64,000 bases of DNA, taken from Chrysemys picta bellii (taxonomy: Eukaryota > Chordata > Testudines > Emydidae). The notes below the pieces were generated by a model. It had not been told where the DNA came from and did no database searches. It was given only the letters and a program-made list of their open reading frames with translations. Of this stretch, positions 58,738 through 64,000 are shown in pieces. Position numbers and translations under genes: made by a program. Each line of letters starts with the position of its first letter. The stretch's first letter is position 1. Where the stretch lies: contig NC_088791.1 of NCBI RefSeq assembly GCF_011386835.1, positions 128,254,943 to 128,318,942 on the forward strand, written 5' to 3'.

Positions 58738-58842
58738 TAGGGTTGCCAGTTTTGGTTAGGCGTATTCCTGGAGGTTTCCTCACATGACATAATCTTTAAT
58801 TCCTGGAGACTCCAGGACAATCCTGTAGGATTGGCAACCCTT
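58738..58842. mobile_element. MITE with TAGGGTTGCCA / TGGCAACCCT ends
   Basis: A 105-bp element begins TAGGGTTGCCAG and ends ATTGGCAACCCTT; inside, TTCCTGGAG and CTCCAGGA are mirrored. It lies within DIRS B, between the reverse-transcriptase start and the RNase H-end block. No clean target duplication is seen. Confidence 0.85.
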
Positions 58843-58960
58843 CTGGTACATCGATCTCTTCCAGTTGTTCAGCCGGTCCACCTTCTGCTGTTTCCAGACC
58901 TCGTCTCCCAGTGACAAGGGAGGATTCTTCATCCCAACCCAGAGACACTTCATAGTATAT

Positions 58961-60104
58961 TGAATGAGATGCCTGCTATGGTATGTATAAACAACGTACC
59001 TAGAGCCTTAACACAAAACCAATCATTTATTTATTTTTTTTTAAAAAGAAGCAAGACTTTGTTTGAGAGGGAAGGAAACAGCTCAAACAGAAATAGGAAG
59101 CTATTGTGTTTGTGGAGGGGACCAATGAGAACAGTAGAGTGGTTGAAAGAGGATAGGAAAATGCCATGAGCACCTAGTGGTTAGTAGTGAAAGACGGGAG
59201 CCTCTAAAGGGGAAATCAGAAATATCTGAGAGCTGCCAAAGGGTGAAATTACTATATAATAGTTAACGGCGTGGAGCAAAAAGCAAAAGGAAGTGAATTG
59301 TTGGGGTAATGGGCCATCAGAAAATGTCAAGACACCAGAAAAAAGTAAGCACCAGAGGGACAATGGAGTTGGCCAAAAATGACCATGTTCGGTGCATGAG
59401 AAGGGGCATTGGAGGCTATTTTTGTCAGCCAAAATAGAAATGGATTAAAATTTCAGTTTGGTAAAATGTTGTTTTTATCAAAATAAATATAATTACAAAA
59501 TAGTAATCAAAACTAAGCTTTTAAAATCATTGACTTTATGGGCATTCATGGGAATGCCCAATATCATAGTTAGAACTGATACAATATTAGAAATATTTTA
59601 GCGAAGACAAGTAATTCTATCTATTAGGATTCTTTCTTGCAAGTGCTTGCTCTGTTTCAGACAGGTTAAAACTGAGTGTTTTTCTCGTTCTTGGAACTGA
59701 CACACAGCGTTTCTATTATGTCTTATTAAATGTTCTGTCAAGTTTGAAAATCTGCAAAGCTAAAATAAAAGCAATGCCAAGAGAAAGAAGCATTAATACA
59801 CTTTAATTTTCCAGCTTGTTCATATGATGAGAGCTGGGGGGAGGAGTGGGGAGGAACCAAAGTTCAACGTATTAAATAATGCTGTTTTGGTACTTTATGT
59901 GGTTGAAATCAGAAGAAAAGGTCAAATTAATAGAAAAATCCTGGTTTTTGTTATGTACCCAAAACAAAGATTGATTTGCTGATATTATTGACAGCCTAAA
60001 ACAGAAATCACATGATGCACTCTTTTTCCATCTTCATTACAAAACAAAGGGTAACAGTCATTCTGTAGCATCTTGTGAGTGTAAGTTCACCATATGACAC
60101 CTTC
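58961..60104. other. AT-rich unique DNA
   Basis: Nothing recognised. The frames at 58960-59169 and 59181-59432 (minus) have no domain. Confidence 0.45.
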
Positions 60105-60240
60105 CTAAGAAAGGTGAGCATTATTCAATTTTACAGATAGGAGAGCAGAGGTGCAGAAAGAATGACTTGAACAAAATACGAGTCTGTGGCAGAATTGGGA
60201 TAAGAGCCCAACAGTCCTGACCCCCAGCTACTCTGCTAAT
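60105..60240 (-). mobile_element. CORE-SINE (MIR) copy, minus strand
   Basis: AATTTTACAGATAGGAGAGCAGAGGTGCAGAAAG, AATGACTTGAACAAAATACGAG, GTGGCAGAATTGGGATAAGAG, CCCAACAGTCCTGACCCCC follow the reversed MIR core and head in the right order. Confidence 0.85.
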
Positions 60241-60369
60241 GATAAATAGAATATTTTACAGCAGAGAAGAGTGCAAGTCACGTTGTTTATACATACCATA
60301 GCAGGCATCTCATTCAATATACTTTGAAAATGCATAAAAAGAAATTCGGTTATTTTATGCATCTAGTTG

Positions 60370-60475
60370 TCCCAAGTCAGATCAGGGTGCAGTTGTGCTA
60401 GGACCTATACAAACACATAATAAGACAGACAGTCCCCACTGCAAACACCTTTCAATCTAAATGGACAAGAGAGAA
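60370..60475 (-). mobile_element. CORE-SINE/L2-type 3' tail
   Basis: TGTGCTAGGACCTATACAAAC, AAGACAGACAGTCCCCACTGC, CTTTCAATCTAAATGGACAAG match the tail family also seen at 38880-39005. Confidence 0.6.
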
Positions 60476-61551
60476 AGGGAGGGATAAAGATGTTCTTTTA
60501 AACGAATGTATACATTTCTATGGGAATACCAATGGTGGGTGTGCGGTGTAAATACCAGTCAGTGGGACTTAAACACATGATCAAAGTTAAGCACATTCCT
60601 AAGTGCTGTCCTGAATAAGGATGCAGTTAAATGTGCTTTAGTGCTTTCCTGCCATATTAACTGGGAAGGGGATGTTTCTACAGTCATCTTATGCATCTGT
60701 GCCCCTTTTACCAAAAATGTAATGTACAGTACAGTATTTAAAACCTACTAAAATCTCAGATGATTTAAACAGTGCCTATCTTCTCTATAAATAAACAATA
60801 TCTGACCTATGTACTCTGGACGACTATCAAAGACTCTGGCAGGACATCAGACAGTCACTTAATATAACTTTCCAGCTATTTGTGGAACTCTGCCTCAGTG
60901 TCACTGGGAAACAGAGTTGGAGATGACAGTTTGGATTTTCATTCTCCTTCTGGAAGCCATTTCAGTTATGCAGTATGTTATGTATCTTACTGTGCATTTA
61001 TAGCTTAAGGAATTATTTGCAGATGAAAATAGTCCTGGATAAAGCAGAGATGGATGTAGAATAAAGAAGACATTATAGCTCTGACATTGCTTTAAGTTTT
61101 TGAAATTAAATTTACCTTTAATAGCCTTCGTTTTCTGTGAAAATGGTAGAAATAATAAATATAAGGATAAAATTATCGCTTAGCAAAATGCCATGTAGAA
61201 TGCATAATAAAATATTTACATGAACTTGCAAATACCATTTAAACAGTTGTTGTCATGTTAAAATTATATATTAAAACAAAAACATCCCTATCTATTTATT
61301 GTGTTACTAACACCCTCTTAAATTATTAAAAATGAAAGTATTTTTATTTAAAATTAGATTTATTTTTCATTATGTACTATGTGTTTTATTTTTGCATTTC
61401 TTTCTGCTTGAATGATTAAAATAGAATGGAATAGACTCGGTTTTGTTTGTAGTTTCTAGGCATATCACTTTCAGCTACTCATACATATTAAAATTCAACA
61501 GTGTCCGCAAACATTGTAGGAATATGGTTTTTTTTTTAATCCTTTTTTTGT
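60476..61551. other. AT-rich unique DNA
   Basis: No gene or repeat recognised beyond poly-A/T runs. Confidence 0.45.
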
Positions 61552-61556
61552 GTGAG

Positions 61557-61966
61557 TGTAACAGGGTTCACAACCTGCCCCTCTTCCTGGGGCCCGCTTG
61601 CTGCCCCAATAAGGTTCAGAGAGGCTTCAGGGTTGTGTAACACCCGTGTCTTTATTTACCTACAGTTATCCCACCACCAGTGTCTAGCTATTTACAAGCT
61701 TAACGGGATTATTCCATTTCTTTTACAGGCAGAGTCAGCCTTCAGCTAGTTGGCCTCCAGTTCCCTCCCTGACTGACTTCTCTCTGGCTGCCCCTTGCCT
61801 TCTGGCTCCATCCCAGCCTTTGTAGCCCTTGGCTTGTCAGGCCAGCAAGTGTTGCCAATTCTCAGGCCGGCATCAGGCCTTTTTCATCAGCCCCAATCTG
61901 CTTCCCTTGATTGGAGCTGACTGGGCAGGGGCTAATTAGGTGCTTTTGCACCAGCACCCTGCTACA
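61557..61966 (-). mobile_element. Solo LTR, 410 bp, minus strand, with 5-bp target duplication
   Basis: Ends are TGTAACAGGGTT and AACC-like inverse ACCCTGCTACA, i.e. TG...CA with an imperfect 11-base inverted repeat. The flanks GTGAG (61552-61556) and GTGAA (61967-61971) differ at one base, a retroviral-length duplication. A minus-strand AATAAA lies at 61651-61656, about 95 bases from the LTR's minus-strand 3' end, which sets the orientation. No internal region is present, so it arose by LTR-LTR recombination. Short plus-strand frames at 61443-61749 cross its edge and are not genes. Confidence 0.85.
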
Positions 61967-62242
61967 GTGAAAGACAGGTCTCAATTACATGGGAGTAAAC
62001 TGAGAGCAATATTACTGAAGTCAATGAGCCCAACTGTCAGTGAGCCTGAAATATTTTCAGTTTTTCCCTTATGCTAGTTTTACACCATATTAGCTCTTTG
62101 GCTTTGATGAAGTTACATCTGTTTTACACTGTTATAATTAAGGAGAATTCAGCCCAACAAAGTTAAGTGGGCATAAGCCCCAACTGAGAGGTGAATCAGT
62201 ACCCACTGTTTGTTTTTTATTCATGTTAATATTTCTTATTGG

Positions 62243-63005
62243 TAAGGCCCTACCAAAAACACGGTCCATTTTGGGCAATTTCACAGTTATAGGATTTTAA
62301 AAATTGTAAATTTCATTATTTCAGATATTTAAATCTGAAATGTCACAGCATTGTAACTGTAGGGGTCCTGACGCAAAAAGGAGTTGTGTGTGGGAGGGTC
62401 ACAAGGTTATTGTAGGGGGGGGGGTTGCGGTACTGCTACTCTTACCTCTGCTGGTGGCGGCGCTGCCTTCAGACCTGGGCAGCTGGAGAGGGGCGGCTGC
62501 TGGCTGGGAGCCCAACTCTGAAGGCAGCGCCACCGCCAGCAGCAGCGCAGAAGTAAGGATGGCATGGGCTGGTATTGCTACCCTTACTTCTGCTCTGCTG
62601 CTTTCAGAGCTGGGCCCCTGGCCAGCAGCCATCACTCTCCGGCCGCCCAGCTCTGAAGGCAGCAGCGCAGAGGTAAGAGTGGCATGGTATGGCATTGCCA
62701 CCTTTACTTCTGTGCTGCTGCTGGCGGGTCACTGCCTTCAGGGCTGGGTGCCTGGCCAGTAGCCGCCGCTCTCCGGCCACCCAACTCTGAAGGCAGGTCA
62801 TAAGTAAGGGTGACAATACTCTGACTCCCCTACAATAACCTTGTAACCTCCTTCCCCCGCACTCCCCTTTTGGGTTGGGTCCCCTAGTTTGTGAAACACT
62901 GGTCTCCCCCGTAAAATCTGTATAGTATAAGGTAAAAGTACACAAAAGACCAGATTTCATGGTCCATGACACGTTTTTCGCGGCCATGAATTTGGTAAGA
63001 CCCTA
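62243..63005. mobile_element. Non-autonomous hAT element, copy 2, exact 8-bp target duplication
   Basis: The element begins TAAGGCCCTACC and ends GGTAAGACCCTA; the octamer CTTATTGG flanks it on both sides (62235-62242 and 63006-63013). Terminal AT-rich parts match the copy at 37296-37915. The GC-rich core (about 62430-62800) has more inverted CTTCAGAGCTGGG / CCCAGCTCTGAAGG units than copy 1. Ala/Leu/Ser-rich frames of 100-140 codons on both strands (62340-62987) are repeat artefacts. Confidence 0.93.
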
Positions 63006-63607
63006 CTTATTGGTTTTAAATTTTGTCTAATTCATCCTAGGCCTTTAAGCTGGGTATTGCTTGCCTGGGCCTCTCAGAGAGAGAGAAAGAGAGGGGAAGC
63101 CGATTTGATTGACTTTCAGGATGCAGACCAGCATGCAGGCTAACATGGCTGGTTGCAGTTAGTGGTAGGATTGGAAGTTGTTTTAGAGATGGGGCATGGT
63201 CATGGCAGTGACTTCATTTGGTTGCTGACCCTTTTTTAGAGAACTATCATGGTGACTAGCCAGGGAGGACCACTGGGACATCAGTGGGGCTACTCACATG
63301 TGTAACTTTACTCACTTGCCTAAGCATTTACAGAACCAAGTTCTTAGTGTTATTGGTGAAGATAAAGTAAAAGCATTTAACTATGCATGTAATGTGGGCC
63401 TCATCCTTTCAAGACTGGAATTCAGCACATACAGGGGCAGAGTCAGGAGTAGAATTTAGGAGTTGCTGATTCCCAGTTGCATGTGCAGTCGCCTAGTCCA
63501 TATTGACACATCCTCTGTGAATATATTGATCATGGTGCATATAATAAAATATCTGTAAATTCAATGTAATGCCCTAGCAAACATAGCTGAATGTTTCAAG
63601 TAAAAGC

Positions 63608-64000
63608 TGTGGGGTTCCATATGGAGCGGATAAAGCACACGACCAATGTGGTTGCAAGCTGAATCCGAATTCTGTTTATTGCAAGCTTTCTTTTATAGTT
63701 TTTCTCAACATTACATAACACAATTAGGCTATAATCACACATCTACGGATTGGACAAGAAGGAGAATCATGTGTTTATCACATGTATAGCCCCACACCGA
63801 TTGGTTCAACCGTTCCTTACATAAGGCCATGATTTGTTTACCTCATCTTATATAATCCTAGACCACAAGGGGGCCTTACATAAGGCCATGATTTATTACC
63901 TTGTTTACCTCATTTTATATAATCCCTAGACCACCAGGGGGGCCTTACATAAGGCCATGATTTATTACCTTGCAAGTGTCCCATCGTGACCCTTACCTCC
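63608..64000 (-). mobile_element. Endogenous retroviral-type LTR, minus strand, cut by the window edge
   Basis: The plus-strand left end TGTGGGGTTCCATATGG gives a minus-strand terminus of CCCCACA. AATAAA on the minus strand lies at 63675-63680, about 67 bases from the end, as for a short U5. Beyond that, a unit starting CCTTACATAAGGCCATGATTT is repeated at 63816, 63873 and 63942, with GTTTACCTCATNTTATATAATCC and CTAGACCACNAGGGGG between, as in the repeated enhancer region of a U3. Whether a provirus body lies to the right cannot be told here. Confidence 0.75.
63816..63972. repeat. Tandem repeat in the U3 part of the LTR, about 2.5 units
   Basis: Units begin at 63816, 63873 and 63942, so the periods are 57 and 69 bases; the second unit carries an extra ATTACCTT. 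Each begins CCTTACATAAGGCCATGATTT, which contains the palindromic word CCTTA..TAAGG. The last unit is incomplete. Confidence 0.88.

Larger units (their letters stand above)
55900..58960 (+). mobile_element. Decayed DIRS-like retrotransposon B with nested insertions
   Basis: Gag-like text runs from about 55960 to 56985, ending with GLTFEGSDLFS (near 56918-56950), a block that sits at the end of DIRS gag. After two insertions the element resumes at about 58187 with a Gln-rich link, then the reverse-transcriptase start (90-codon frame 58365-58637 with WYEITFDHWVLDNIRDGY and GSVEEVPQQHQ). After a MITE (58738-58842) a short block near 58843-58950 matches the RNase H end. So the polymerase core and the recombinase are missing. 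Frames are shifted and stopped throughout; there is no capacity to move. Confidence 0.72.

Noticed and set aside
62340..62987. Open frames of 100-140 codons on both strands, Ala/Ser/Leu-rich
   Set aside because: They fall inside the GC-rich inverted-repeat core of a hAT element with an exact 8-base target duplication; similar artefact frames occur in the sister copy at 37505-37897.
63816..63972. CRISPR-like array
   Set aside because: Only two and a half units with unequal periods, in a vertebrate LTR; repeated regulatory units in a U3 explain it better.

Overview
This window reads as vertebrate nuclear DNA, most likely from a cryptodiran turtle. I see no host protein-coding exon, rRNA or functional tRNA gene that I can support. 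The turtle call rests on the repeats: a tRNA-headed SINE on the minus strand (48443-48630) whose tail follows the pattern I know from the turtle Cry/Pol III SINEs, several CR1 LINE pieces, CORE-SINE/MIR pieces, 8-bp-duplicating hAT MITEs of the type abundant in turtle genomes, and two decayed DIRS-like retrotransposons. Family names come from recalled consensus patterns, not from a search. Base composition is AT-rich, and open frames are short, scattered and mostly shadows of repeats, as expected for intergenic or deep-intronic DNA.

Layout. 1-23 kb: largely unique AT-rich DNA with isolated insertions (hAT MITE at 3174-3297 with exact 8-bp target duplication, TA-type MITE at 5910-6100, MIR at 7145-7370, TIR element at 22330-22565) and several copies of a short palindromic repeat. 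23.2-25.1 kb: a CR1 LINE interrupted by a composite DNA transposon. 26-34.8 kb: CR1 scraps, two foldback elements, a TIR element carrying a GC-rich minisatellite, and a minus-strand LTR. 35.5-38.6 kb: a long degenerate LINE-like repeat, a complete non-autonomous hAT element, and a minus-strand CR1 3' end. 39-43 kb: SINE pieces in otherwise unique DNA.

43.4-47.1 kb holds a decayed DIRS-like element (A) on the plus strand, with gag-like, RNase H-end and tyrosine-recombinase-like blocks. 48.4-52.5 kb has the turtle SINE, two hAT MITEs and CORE-SINEs. 54.6 kb has a long near-perfect hairpin. 55.9-58.96 kb is a second DIRS-like element (B), into which a foldback element, a non-LTR reverse-transcriptase fragment and a MITE are nested. 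60-64 kb has a MIR, a solo LTR with flanking duplication, a second copy of the 37.3-kb hAT family, and a retroviral-type LTR running off the right edge.

There is no operon or gene set working together. The window is a record of successive transposon insertions, and the order of events can be read from the nesting. I found no convincing new biological system. The best leads are the nested DIRS locus, the perfect 90-bp palindrome at 33.75 kb, the 173-bp hairpin at 54.6 kb, and the pair of hAT copies that differ in their internal GC-rich repeats.
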